NCBI GenBank assembly: GCA_025093985.1
Contig: JACAAK010000014.1
Span: 1,240,001-1,304,000, forward strand
DNA from: Calvatia gigantea
Taxonomy: Eukaryota > Basidiomycota > Agaricomycetes > Agaricales > Lycoperdaceae
Length of the DNA stretch: 64,000 nt
Direction of reading: 5' to 3'
This document shows, piece after piece, positions 42,392 through 53,598 of this stretch. How positions within the stretch are numbered: the first letter of the stretch is position 1; every line of letters starts with the position of its first letter. The position numbers were made by a program, and so were the translations under genes. The notes beneath the pieces are model-generated. The model searched no databases. It was given only the letters and a program-made list of their open reading frames with translations, and had not been told where the DNA came from.

Positions 42392-43554
42392 TCAATCCTC
42401 ATGCTGGCCCCCTTCTACACCCTCTTCTGCACCATCTTCTTTTTCTCCACTCTCCTCCGCACTTTCTTCACTTCCTTCCTCTCCACTACTACCGTTTCCC
42501 TTCTCTTCCTTATCCAAGTCCATTTGCTCACCCCCTTCTCGCACCGGTTGCGACGGCCCCTCACCCCGGTCCTTGATGTCGATGTCACCCACCTCATCCA
42601 CATGCCGTCGGATATCCACACCAGGCAGCCATTCTGCAATCTGTCCTGGACATTCAGTCCTTCCTGTGTGTGGAGGATACTGTTGACTCACCACCAGGCT
42701 GAGGGCGCGGAACTTCTCTCCATTTGCAATGGTCTCCCTCAAGATCGCAGCCGAATTGTGGGTATCATGTTCTTGGTATCAGGACTCGTGTGCCATCCAC
42801 ACATTCTGCTGATACAATAAAATGATGATTTTGTTGAGGCATAGGGTGTTCTCTTCAAGTGCGGTTGTGAATTGGTTGAGATGTCATGCGAGGACATGGG
42901 GATTTGAGACCTTGGCGCTTTCACCCGGCAGCTCACACTTTTGCTTGCCCTTGATGCAAGTCACGCATTTGGTAGTAACCTGGCTAAGGACCTCTCAGCT
43001 TAATATTCAACAGGAAGAGGCTGCACTTACTTGGAGCAGGTCTGTCCGGGTTGACACCTGATACCCATGTCGATGCAGCGCTTGCAGGGGTTGTCCCCAC
43101 CCATGGGAACGCACATCTGCAGCTGAACCTCCTCCTCTTCCTCCTCATCCAATGACCCCGGCACATCGTCCTCTTCGTCCGAATCCTTTACCCTTGGCTG
43201 TTTCCTCAATTGGCTGGGGCCCGCAACCAGTTCCTTCTGGGCCTTCCCCTTCCTACATTGTCGTTCCTCCACGTTCTCCTCCTCTTGCTCCTCCCTTTTC
43301 TTACGTGCCACCTCCTCAAGCCACTTCTTCTGCTCGTCACATTTCTTTGCCTCCTCTCATTTCCTCTCCTCATCGTGCCTCTTTTTCTCCTCCTCTTCAC
43401 ACTTCTCCCTATCCACTCTTTCTTTGGCTTCAGCGGCGGCGAGGTCCACAATCAACCTGCACTTGTCCTCTTCCTCCTGCTCGTGCTGAAGTCTGGCACG
43501 TTCACATTTCTCCTTGAGTTCGGCTTGTAGTTGGGCAGCGGTCTTGGGAGACAT
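42392..43554 (-). pseudogene. Antisense spliced gene in Ty3-3, Zn2Cys6-like
   Basis: Minus strand, between the pol stop and the 3' LTR. I join complement(42392..42983, 43031..43554), with a 47-nt GTAAGT...TTAG intron, giving 371 codons with only three internal TGA stops and no frameshift. The N-terminus is a Glu/Arg/Lys coiled coil (MSPKTAAQLQAELKEKCERA onward), then a nuclear-type basic stretch and acidic run, then cysteines across the splice: C-X2-C-X6-C-X13-C-X2-C-X6-C (PCKRCIDMGIRC ... KCVTCIKGKQKC), close to the fungal Zn2Cys6 pattern. The C-terminus is acidic Glu/Gly/Ser rich. An intron on the antisense strand means its mRNA is made separately from the element RNA. A regulator of the element or a captured host gene are both possible; function is inferred only from the motif. 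Confidence 0.68.
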
Positions 43555-43690
43555 GGTGGTAGTAGGAAGTCAAGAGGCAATCAAAGGAAAATTTTCAAAA
43601 ATGCGGATCTTATACCTGCATCAAATTTTTCAACTCCATTTCCCACAACACCTTCATGGCCTCGAGGGCTCAGCCCTAAGGGGGGAATAC

Positions 43691-44314
43691 TGTCACAACC
43701 TGTATATGCGCTCACCCGCTTCACCCACTCTTACCTGGACTATACTTTATATTTTATTTACCATTCACTCTCACCCGCTCTCCCCCGTCTCCCCTGCTCT
43801 CCATTCTTACTATTATGTCTGACGTTAATTTCCGATTATCCTCGTTGTACATTTCTCCGGTTGTCATACCTACTCCTGTTTCCCTTGCAATCCCTTTTAC
43901 CAATTCATATTGTTCCTGTTTCACCTTATTCCTTTTAGCTAGTTGCATTCCCAGTGTTTTTATCTAGCAGCCATACCTGGCCCGCACCTGAAGTCATAGT
44001 AGTTTCCTTTTGTAGAACCACACTTCCTCGCGTATATAAACCATAGCTACTTCGCCTGTAATCCTCAGTCTGAAATCTACTTAGCGACATGCTTCTCCTA
44101 TTCCACCTCTGTCTCTGTCTCTGTCTTTGCCTCTGACTCTGTCCTCATCCCTTATTCTGAAGTTAGGACCACTTGTCGGCAGGAGGGCGCAACACATATG
44201 TTGAAGCCACGGTCCTCCCAAGTTCGCCCACTTCATCCATCTTTGTCTGCATCCACACATCATCCCCAGGTGTCTAGACTCCAGTCGTCTCACCCACGTG
44301 ACCCATGCTTAACA
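43691..44314 (+). repeat. Ty3-3 3' LTR
   Basis: 624 bp, close to the 5' LTR with scattered transitions, and carrying the same TATATAA and AGTCTGAAAT motifs. It would also be the downstream region from which transcription of the antisense gene could start. Confidence 0.9.
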
Positions 44315-45117
44315 TTGATAAGGCAACCAACAGTGAAATTGAAAACATCACTGCCCAGAACAAGCAACTAGTGGTGAACTGACACATTACCCTCACCACC
44401 ACCTGCATCACCTTTGCCGACATGTATGCCAGATTCACCAACACTTCCTCCTCTACCAACCAGCACATTCCCGCCATCTTCTGAGCACTAGACCAATCCA
44501 TCCTCACCCCTAACGAACAAGATCATGTTCAAGGACTCCAAAGCTGAATTGACTTGGACCTTGAGGTCTTTAACCATCTCAACATTGCTAACATATTCCT
44601 CAAGCTCACCGACATAGCCATGAAGTTACTTGGGAGAGACAAGTCGAATGAGAACCCCGACATCAACACCCTGGTCAACAGGATTCATATCACCTTCTCC
44701 GAATTGCATGACACTGTTAACCCCATGCCACCAACCTGCACTGATACCCCCATGGACGAAGAAACCATGGTCTCTATGAAAGAGGAAGTCAATGCCCTCC
44801 ATTGATTCATAAAAACCATCACACCACCATAGCTCATATCAGTTTTTCTTCCACCCACAAGATTCCACACTGTGCTACCAGGACAAGAAAAGGACCAACA
44901 CTATTGGAACTCAATAGTCAAGAACTACTGGAACAGCTCCACCACCACTGACTTCCCATACAACGGCATCCCAGTCCCTATCTGACAAGACAGATGAAGC
45001 CACTCACCTATCTTCTTAGTGTGATCCAATGATGGAAAGTTCCTCATTGCTGCCACTAAGAAAGCACTCACAGCTGCCGTAGTAAATGGAGACTTTGACG
45101 AGCTTCCTAAGGCATGA
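44315..45117 (+). pseudogene. Ty3-2 ORF3 in copy B, 5' end lost
   Basis: Starts within the segment corresponding to KATN.EIENIT and runs to TGA at 45115-45117, covering about 270 codons of ORF3. It includes NEQD, the LGRDK and TPMDEETMVSMKEEVNALH regions, and TKKALTAAVVNGDFDELPKA. About six stops are present, mostly TGA at Arg codons. The 5' part and about 190 bp are lost at the Ty3-3 junction. The 3' LTR begins 18 bp further on. Confidence 0.78.
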
Positions 45118-45135
45118 AGCCTAATTGGGGGGTAT

Positions 45136-45442
45136 TGTTGTGGACTTTCACCTATTCTTATCCACTCCATACTTGTCTGCATTCTACTCCATCCTGTACC
45201 TGTTTCACCTATTCCAGTCCAGTGATCTCTGAGTATTGACTCACAGTAACTACTGCACCATTATTGTTGGATGTTTCATGTAGTTACCTCCATCTGTTCA
45301 ACTGGATGTCTACTGGATTTAAGTGTACATACATACTTCTGTATTTGGTATGCTTAACCACCTCTAGTTCTCCTCCCCTTACTCACCCTCAAGTCTTAGC
45401 CTAAGTTGCAACCTGAGGTTTACTCAGACTAAGGTCGTAACA
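45136..45442 (+). repeat. Ty3-2 copy B 3' LTR
   Basis: 307 bp, TGTTGTGGACTTTCACC...GGTCGTAACA, preceded by the purine run TTGGGGGGTAT and followed by CTTCT, the target duplication. Confidence 0.92.
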
Positions 45443-47656
45443 CTTCTATTTGATATTGTTCTTCTTCTTCTATTAGGTCTGGTGGTGGATTCTCATTGTG
45501 TTTCCCATATATATCATTTTCTATCATTGGTGTTAGAAGAGAAGCATGGAACTTATTGTGTATCTTCCATTTCTTTGGTAGTTTTAGTTCGTATGTTGTT
45601 GGTGAAGTTTTTCAGATGATTTCAAAAGGTCCTTCTCTTCTTTGATTTAGTTTCTTTAACAGATAGGGTAATGGTAAGTTTCTATTGTCTAGCCACACTT
45701 TATCTCTGACTTTAAATGGTTTCCACAGTTTAAAGTTCTTTTCTGCCATCTTTTGTCTTGCTAATTCATATGCTTCTAAAGCCACTTCTTGGATCTTTTG
45801 TAAATAAAGGATTGTTTCATTTATTGAAGGTATAGATGTATTATCTTGATCTTCTAATGTTGTAAATGCTTTTGGGTTTACTCCATATAGTAATTTGTAT
45901 GGAGAGTGTAATCTTCCACTGTGTGGTTTTGTATTGTGAATGAATTCTATCATTGGTAATGCTTTTGTCCAAGAGTTTGGATTTTTTGATGTATATGCCA
46001 CTAAATAGAATTCTATTTCTTGATTATACCTTTCAGTCATTCCATCTGTTTAAGGATGATAGGCTGTTGAAAATGCTGGTTTTATATTTAATTTTTCATA
46101 GAGTTTTTGTATTGATTTTGCTGCAAATCTTGGGTCTCTATCTGATATTATTTTTGTTGGAGTACCAAATTTTGAAAATATTTTCTCAAATAATATATCT
46201 GCTACTCCTTCTGCTGTAATATTTTTGTTTGTTTTTGTTAGTACTATCCCCTTTGTAAGTCCATGGTCTACTATGGACAGGATAGTATCAAATCCATTGT
46301 CTGGAGGTAAGTCTGTAATTAAATCCATTGATATTTGTATGAAAGGTTTAGTTGATTTTGGTCCAGGTATTGGTTGCATTGGTGGTTTTGTTTGATGTCT
46401 ATTAATTTTATATTGTTGGCAAACATTACATCCTTTGATATAATTTTGAATATATGTGTTCATTCCTGGCCAATATATTTCTTTGGTAAGTTTCTTGATA
46501 GTCAATATTCCTGGATGTCCTGATGTTTCGTGATCATGTGCATTTCTTAATATTTTCTTCTTTATTTCTGTATTTTCAGGTATGACTATTTTATTTTGAA
46601 ATAGATATAATCCATCTTGTTCTTTATAATTTGATTTGTTTAAAATTTGCAATTCATTTTGTTTAATTTCATCTTTTATTTCTTCTGTGATGAAATTTAT
46701 AAAATGTTCTTTAGGGATTGCTATTATATTTTCATTGTCTTTTTCTTCTATTTTGTAATCTGGTCTTCTGCTTAAAGCATCTACTAATGTATTTTGTTTT
46801 TCTGGTAAATGTTTGATTTGATAATTAAATTGTGTTATGTATAACATCCATCTTGCTTGTCTTCAATTTAGATTTTGTAGTGATTTCCATCTTGTTAAGT
46901 TTTTGTGATCAGACCATATGATGAATGGATATGGGGTTTCTTCTAAATAGTGTCTCCATTCTTTTAATACTCTAATTATAGCAAGGAATTCTCTATCAGA
47001 GGTATGATAATTCCATTCTGCTGGGTTTAGGGTTCTGGAGTAATATGCTACAGGATGTTTATCTCCATTAGTATCTCTTTGTAGAAGTACTGCTCCTGTG
47101 GCATTTAATGAGGCATCGCATTCTATTTTGAATGGTTTGTTTTCATTAATCATTTGAAGTATTGGTGCTGTTAGAAAGGCTTGTTTAAGTGTTTCAAATG
47201 ATTTTTGTGCTTCTAGTGTCCATATAAAGTTTGTCATTTTTCTTAGTAGTATGTTCATTGGTGTTGCTATTTCTGAATAATTCTTGATGAATTTTCTATA
47301 AAAATTGCAGAATCCTATGAATTGTCAAATGTTTCTTGCTGATGTTGGTATAGGCCAGTTTTGTATTCCATCCAATTTTATTGGATCCATTTCTATTTTG
47401 TTTGGTTTTATAATTACTCCTAAATATTCAAGTTCTTGTTTCTTGAATTCACATTTTTCTGTTTTTAGGAATAAATTATTTTCTTGTAATCTTTTGAGAA
47501 CTTCTTTTGTTAAGAAGTCTAGATCTTTTATGTCTTTTGCATGAATTAAGATGTTGTCTATATAAATAATTACTCCTCCTTTATCAATTAAGTCTCTAAA
47601 TATTAAGTTCATCATGCTTTGAAATGTAGCTGGGGAATTAGTCATTCCAAAGAACA
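45443..47656 (-). pseudogene. Element D Pol: RT end, RNase H, integrase
   Basis: One continuous minus-strand frame (47656 down to 45443) with five or so stops: TGA at Arg codons and one TAA in the YHP.TDG position. RT active site YIDN (47553-47564, complement) and LEYLGVIIKP. RNase H ECDASLNATGAVL, YHTSDREFLAII, WSDHKNLTRW. Integrase HHCC (HDHETSGHPG, CNVCQQYK) with D in SMDLITDLPP, D in ISDRDPRF and E in MTERYNQE, all present. The N-terminal half of RT, protease and gag are cut off at 47657 by copy E. The very high A+T content differs from the other elements. Confidence 0.85.
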
Positions 47657-47962
47657 TGTTATGACCTTAGTCTGAGTATACCTCAGGTTGCAACTTAGGC
47701 TAAGACTTGAGGGTGAGTAAGGGGAGAGAAACAAAGGTAGTTAAGCATACTGAATACAGTAGATGTATGTACACTTAAATACAAGAAGGTCATCCAGTTG
47801 AATGGATGGAGTAACTATGTGAAACATCCAATGAGGCTGGCATGATAGTTAATGTGAGTCATGCTTGGAGATCACTCAACAGAAATAACAGAAACAGGTA
47901 CACTGATAGATAAGAACACAGATGATAATGGAATATGACTTGATCAGTAAAAGTCCATAACA
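47657..47962 (-). repeat. Ty3-2 copy E 3' LTR
   Basis: 306 bp, TGTTATGACC...GTCCATAACA in plus sense. It inserts into the RT gene of D; the other end of E is outside the window. Confidence 0.87.
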
Positions 47963-47980
47963 ATACCCCCTGATTAGGCT

Positions 47981-48970
47981 TCATGCCTCAGGAAGCTCAT
48001 CAAAGTCTCCATTGACTATGGCAGAGATGAGGGTCTTCTTGTTGGCTCTGATGAGATACTTCCCATCATTTGATTGCACAAAGAAGATGGGTAAATGGCT
48101 TCATCCGTCTTGATGAATAGGGACTGGGACACTGTTGAATGGGAAGTCAGTTATGGTGGAGTTGTCCCAATAGTTCTTGACTATTGTTTTCCAGTAGTAT
48201 TGGTCCTTCTCTTGGCCTGGCAGTACAGTGTGGAACCTTGCAGGTGGGTGAAAAACTAATACGAGCTGTGGTGGGGTGATGGTCTTTATGAAACAGTGGA
48301 GGGAGTTGACCTCTTCTTTCATGGAGATAGTGGTTTCTTCATCCATAGGAGTATTGGCATAAGTTGGCAGTGTGGAGTTAATTATATTGTGTAGCTTGGA
48401 GAGCATACTGTGGATTCTGTCAATGAGGGAGTCTATCTCTGGGTCCTCAGTGGTCTTGTCTTATCTAAGCAGGTTCATGGCTGTGTTGGCAAGCTCTAGA
48501 AATATGTCGGCGATGTTGAGGTGTTTGAAGATTTCGAGGCCAAGGTCTATGTGGTTTTGGAGACCATAGATACAGTTTTGCTCGCTAAGTGTGAGCATGG
48601 ACTGTTCTAGGGCTTGGAAGATAGCTGGGATATGCTGGTTGGTGGATGAGGATGCATTGGCAAATCCTGCATACATGTCAGCAAAAGTGATGCAGGTGGT
48701 AGCAAGGACAATGTGTCAATTGATGACTAGCCATTTATTTTGGACAGTGATGGTTTCTATTTCACTGTTGGTAGCTTTGTCAACATCTTTTAGTAGGGTT
48801 TCAAGGAGCTCTTGTACTGGGGATGGTGTGGTGGCAAGATTGTAATGAGTGCTCTGAGGTGTGGATGCTTGGCTGTTGCCTGGTTCTGGGAGAGGAATGG
48901 AAGAGATCATAGTTGGGTTGGGGTGGACAAGTGAGCAGATGGTGACATGGTTTGCTTGAGAGGAGGGCAT
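47981..48970 (-). pseudogene. Ty3-2 ORF3, best-preserved full-length copy (E)
   Basis: A frame of 329 codons (ATG 48970 to TGA 47981-47983) without frameshift and with three TGA-like stops. It starts MPSSQANHVTICSLVHPNP. A Pro/Ser-rich N-terminus is followed by helical segments (KLDVDKATNSEIETITVQNK-like, FADMYAGFANASSSTNQHIPA, LVLEIFKHLNIADIFLELANTAMNLL), then TPMDEETTISMKEEV, a conserved GQEKDQYYWKTIVKNYWDNS stretch, and a basic/aromatic C-terminus. No TM segment, zinc motif or known catalytic motif is visible. It lies just after the pol stop (TAG CCAGAT ATG), as in copy A. Confidence 0.76.
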
Positions 48971-48979
48971 ATCTGGCTA

Positions 48980-49453
48980 GTTTCTTTGTCTGGGTAATGA
49001 CTTCTTGGTTTTTCTGTCCCCTCTTTTATGGGTATCCTCTGGATGCCTTTTTTGGTATTCCGCTATCACATCTTGGGCATTGGATAGGTTTGATTCCACT
49101 GTCCACATATCATCCTCATTGCTGTATCCCTTCCAATATACTAGGAATTGATATCCCTGTCCCCATTTTCGTCATCCTCAGACCTCTTCTACCTCATATT
49201 CCTCTTTGTTATTGATGATCACTGGTTTGGGTGCTGGTAATCTTTGCTGACTCGGAAATGTCACTTTTTGCACCAGGGTTAACAGCTGTTCATTGAACAC
49301 ATCATGGATGGCCCATCCTTCTGGTAGAGCAAGCTGGTATGCCACTTTTCCTATCTTTTCCTTGATTTGGAAAGGTCCATACCTTTTTTGGCCTAGCTTC
49401 TTTGATGGCTGATTGGTATGGATATTTGCATTTTCTAGCCATACTTCATCACC
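48980..49453 (-). pseudogene. Copy E Pol C-terminus with chromodomain
   Basis: In minus sense it reads the segment equivalent to copy A 57880-58360 (GYQFLVYWKGYSNED chromodomain, KRHPEDTH, ending in TAG just before ORF3). It is interrupted at 49454 by an inserted LTR. Confidence 0.75.
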
Positions 49454-49758
49454 TGTTACGACCTTAGTCTGAGTAAACCTCAGGTTGCAACTTAGGCTAA
49501 GACTTGAGGGCGAGTAAGGGGAGAGGAACTAGGTGGTTAAGCATACCGAATACAGGAATGTGCATGTACACTTAAGTACTACAGGAACATCCAGTTGAAT
49601 GGATGGGGAACTACATGAAACATCTGATAGGGATGGCATTGTAGTTAGTTGGAGTCATACTCGGAGATCGCTTGATAGGAAATAGCTGAAACAGGTACAC
49701 AGCAGATAGGAATGTAGATGGATAAGGAACGCGATATGATTGGTGAAAGTTCACAACA
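49454..49758 (-). repeat. Full Ty3-2 LTR inside copy E
   Basis: 305 bp, TGTTACGACC...GTTCACAACA. It directly abuts a second, truncated LTR at 49759. Confidence 0.85.
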
Positions 49759-50030
49759 CAACTTAGGCTAAGACTTGAGGGCAAGTAAGGGGAGGAGAAT
49801 GAGGTGGTTAAGCATACTGAATACAGGAGGATGTATGTATGCTTAAATACGAAGAAACATCCAGTTGAATGGATGGAGTTAACTACATGAAATGTCCAAT
49901 GACAATGGTGTGGTAGTTATATGAGTCAATACTCGGAGATCACTGAGATGCTAATAGGTTAAATAGGTACAAGGTAGGATGAGATGGAGATGAGTATGGA
50001 GATGTAATAGAGACAGTGGAAATCACAACA
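49759..50030 (-). repeat. Ty3-2 LTR lacking its first 39 bp
   Basis: It begins at CAACTTAGGC, exactly the site used by Cop-1 in the LTR at 5942, and runs to AATCACAACA. Probably the remains of an element inserted in an LTR of its own family and then reduced by recombination. Confidence 0.75.
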
Positions 50031-50485
50031 ATGGTCCAGGGGGATTGTTGGGGATTGTCCTAACAGTCTTCTTAAATCATGGTGACTAGCTTGCTTTCTG
50101 ACTCATCTGGTTCCTAATATATTCTGGACAACAGATTTGCTTTAGTATTGGTTTTGCCTAGTATGTGTCATAAAATGAAGTCATAGTCTTGCAGTTGTAG
50201 GTACCATCTTGCTTGTCATCCATTGAGCTTTTGGAGTTCTCTGTAATACTTGAGGTTTTTGTGATCTGTCCATATTTTGAATTTTTCTTCCACATTTAGA
50301 AGGTAGTGTCACCATTTTTTAAGGCATATACAATTGCCAGTAGCTCCTTGTCATAGATCTTATAGTTTCATTCTGCCAGTGAGAGTGTGTAGGATGTGAA
50401 TGCAATTGGATGCCATTTTCCTTCTTGGTGCTGCAATAGCATGCCTCCTAGTGCATAGTCTAATGTGTCAACTTCAACTTGGAAT
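50031..50485 (-). pseudogene. Copy E Pol: RNase H part
   Basis: In minus sense this reads the RNase H segment (EVDTLDYALGGMLLQHQ, then KWHPIAFTS, ...YDKELLAI..., ..EIWTDHKNLKYY) collinear with copy A 56390-56790. The integrase between it and 49453 is missing. It is cut at 50486 by the Cop-2 5' LTR. Confidence 0.78.
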
Positions 50486-51030
50486 TGTTGAATCTTGCTC
50501 CGTACCACTACATTGGTTCAGTCTATTTATAGCTGAAATGGGGTTCGAGTATTTCACCTTCAGAGGGTCAATAATAACGGACCATTACGGACTACGTACA
50601 CAGTAGTTGTACCGCCCTTCTGGTAGTCGGTTATTCACTCCGCATGGAACCTTCTAGTACATGCGTCGTACACAGTATGCTCCACTTATGCTACTGGTAG
50701 TTAGACCTCACCCGTATAAGGGTTTAGAGTGCACAGACCAGGGATATTAGTATATATACCCTTATGTAGCATTGTAGTATGTATGCCCTTTGGCTATGCC
50801 CTTTGGCATAAGACACTATGTCTTCTTCCTTCTACACTAGCTTCTCTAAGCATCGCTTCCCTTCTCCTCAAGACTCTCTGAGTACGCTGGTATAAGCAGG
50901 ACTCTGTCCGCTACCATGCGCCCCTCCTACTGGACCATCTCCCGGATGAATACGACTACCCTCCACTGCTGACGCCTACACGCTTAGGTAGTGTGAACTT
51001 ATATTGGGATGTCTACTTGTTCTCTCAACA
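50486..51030 (+). repeat. Cop-2 5' LTR
   Basis: 545 bp, TGTTGAATCTTGCTCC...TTCTCTCAACA, with a TATATATACC stretch near 50752 and a 20-bp local duplication (ATGCCCTTTGGC repeated, about 50786-50812). It is the same family as the solo LTR at 21976-22520. Confidence 0.9.
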
Positions 51031-51042
51031 GGTTATGGGCCC

Positions 51043-53291
51043 TGACCACCGCTCACTCGGACCGCGTTAGCAACGCTGGTAGAGTTTGAGGAGGCTACGG
51101 TCGCTTTCAACCTGGGAGACAGTGGTGCCTTTGGTCCACTTGATACCCTGTCTGACCCATGTTGTGAATGCGTGCACTACGCACAGCAGTCCTACATGAT
51201 GCCGACACGTTGTTACCCGTTCTTGGTTTTTGATCTGGCAAACCGTCATCTCCGGTCTGGTTCGACCGCTTTAGGTCTGCTCCCCATTCTGGGTTGCAGC
51301 AGAACTATTCCACTCTGGTTGCTCCACCTCTGTTCTGGTATTCTCTCTCTGATCGATGACGACGTTTTGGGCTTTTTGGGATTCTCTTCAGATCCACCTC
51401 AGTAATTTACTATATGATGTATTATCTACGCTGAGCACTATGCTCCGCTTTGCTGGTCAATTAGTTGGTCTTCGTGACCACAATAAATACTGCAGTGTCA
51501 GACAAATTATAAGCCTTGTGTTCTTGTGTTTCAAGTCGATTGGGCAAGTCCCGCCTTGAGTTTCATAACACACTACAAGCATATACCTGAGCTATTTGAC
51601 TCACTTAAGCTGGCAGCCATAAGCCACTAAGGTCCGCTTAATCAAATAAAGCTGGGATATAGAAAATATCTTTGAGAAGTCCGTCGTTTGTTCCTTCACT
51701 TTAGGCTTCAACGCTTTACCCCTTCTATGTCTATTCGACTACCGCTTTATTCTTTCTACGGATAGCTCATGCGCTTTAAGCACTTTATGCCATGCTAAGG
51801 CAGTGAGCCGCCGCATTTGCAGCATTCGCAAAAATATCCAAAGAAGATAGCAAGGAGAAGAACGCTAATCGCGTCCTTGCAGCTGGGAAATAAGGGGAGA
51901 AGGATAATGAGCTGGTAATACCGCCATTATGTTGTTTCAGGAAATACTTCAGAATATAGTTAAATATGCCGCTGGCTCAAGCGATTGCCGCCATATACTA
52001 TTTCTCTTACAGAGGAGCTGCATCGCTATATATCGCGCCCTGCTTCTAGCATCAACGTTACTTCACTTGTGTTAAGCGCATGTTCACGTGCCCAAGTTAG
52101 AAGACCTGTTTTAAGTCAGAGCATGGACGAGCACGTTAAAAATGCTTTGTCCACCAACTACAGGAATACAATGATTGCTTTAAGGAAGTTTGACTTTATG
52201 GAAGTCACCGTCCACGATTAGGACTCGAGCGCACCATTTAGCAACTATAATTGAGAAAGAGGATGTGTATAGCACCATACAATGCAACATGCCGACAAAT
52301 TCCTTAAGAAATCCTTTAGACCGCTCTTTATGGAGCTTGGCGCCAGAGGAGTTCTTGTGTCGCCATCTTCGGATGTCGCTGACCTTGATACCAATGGAAG
52401 GATATATGGTAGTACTTTTGACTTCATACTCCTTGATAAATGCTACGAATAATGGTGTGCCGCATGAGATGTAAGCGCTGGCTATAAATCCTTTTCTACA
52501 CAACAAGTGAGAAATCCTTACGGGTTATATGAAGATGATAGCAGGAGCAAATCGCCTTATTCATTTGAGAAGAAAATCCTTTATAGGATCTCATGAATCG
52601 CATCATTACAAAGAAAGGAAATTACGACACGTCTAAGAATTAGTAGAATAGCTCCCAACGTATAATGGTTGAGCTTCAGTACTATGTCACCAGAATTAAT
52701 TCTTAGACCTCGCCGCTTTACATTAGGCTTGAGGCAAGAAACTGGAATCCCTCAGGAACGACAAGTATCTGAACTGCTTTTATATTCCAGCATTAGTCTA
52801 TGACATTAGGGATAAAAGATTTGTAGCACCATGTTAGTGTGCAGCCGATCTATATCGAGAAAATCTTATAATGTATGTCCTCGAGTATAATGCTTTTGAG
52901 GCAATCGTTAAAGGTCACCACCTTTGCAATAAGTCATACAGAGCTGTTTTTGTTCACCCAATCTCATCGTTGTACACGAACTTGCAATTACAAGCAAGGA
53001 GATGAATGGTTGTTGAACATTATGCCTACTAGACTATATCATTTGACATCATCGAACAGAACTTCCCATGATTATGCCTTCTCCACTCGTCTTTTATGAC
53101 TTGACGAGATGTAGCATTATTTCATTGCCACTCTGGATTATTTCACAAGGGAAATTGCATTAGTACCTTTATCCAGAATTTTTTATATGAATATCCTCGT
53201 CCTTGAGCATAATACTCGGACTTGATGGAATTGCTAGTCGTCTATTATGACGCTATTCTATGACTTCTCATCTCATGATGATAGTTGTCCT
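51043..53291 (+). pseudogene. Cop-2 gag to integrase remains
   Basis: 51043-51230 matches the Cop-1 leader, including CTACGGTCG and CCTACATGATGC. No gag ORF is left, and the start ATG region has become GGTTTTTGATC. The segment 51973-52831 has an exact-length relative inside ORF3 of copy A. From about 52860 recognisable words of the Cop-1 sequence before the integrase return (GGCAATCGTTAAAGG, ATTATTTCACAAGGG). I see no intact coding frame over 85 codons. Confidence 0.65.
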
Positions 53292-53598
53292 TGTTATGAG
53301 TTTTCACCGATCATAACGAGTTCCGTGCTATTCTACATTCCTACTTATCTGCGTACCTGTTTCAGTTATTCTAGTCCAGCATTCTCCGAAGATATGACTC
53401 GTACCAACTACCACGCCTTAACCGGACATTTCATGTAGTTACTCCATCTGTTCAACCGGATAGCTCTAGATGTATTTAAGCGTACATACACCCTGTTGTA
53501 TTCGGTACGCTTAACCACCTTTGTTCTCTTTCCCTTACTCGCCCTCAAGCCTTAGCCAGAGCTGCAACCTGAGGTCTAAACCGACTAAGGTCGTAACA
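53292..53598 (+). repeat. Ty3-2 copy A 5' LTR
   Basis: 307 bp, TGTTATGAGT...AAGGTCGTAACA. TATTTAA at 53473-53479 is the TATA box and ACGCTTAACCA at 53507-53517 the presumed transcript start. Confidence 0.92.

Larger units (their letters stand above)
33663..44314 (+). mobile_element. Ty3-3, chromovirus with an antisense gene (hosting a foldback element)
   Basis: LTRs of 623 and 624 bp (33663-34285, 43691-44314), TGTCACAACC...CTTAACA, with polypurine tract AAGGGGGGAATAC before the 3' LTR. Gag, pol with chromodomain, then a 1.2-kb gene on the opposite strand between pol and the 3' LTR. It sits in copy B with no target duplication (AAACT left, TTGAT right); about 190 bp of ORF3 is missing at the junction, so the insertion or a later event deleted target DNA. 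All coding damage is nonsense or missense; I find no frameshift in pol. Confidence 0.9.
26446..45442 (+). mobile_element. Ty3-2 copy B, rearranged chromovirus (hosting Ty3-3)
   Basis: 307-bp LTRs at 26446-26752 and 45136-45442, with target duplication CTTCT (26441-26445, 45443-45447). The inner structure is abnormal: gag, a jump into protease/RT, a 945-bp inverted repeat, a second start inside gag, then a full pol to 33660. Ty3-3 was then inserted in the 5' end of ORF3, and the rest of ORF3 follows at 44315. Many stop codons (mostly TGA) make it dead. The lost gag start (ATA at 26832 where copy A has ATG) fits the same G-to-A decay. Confidence 0.9.
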
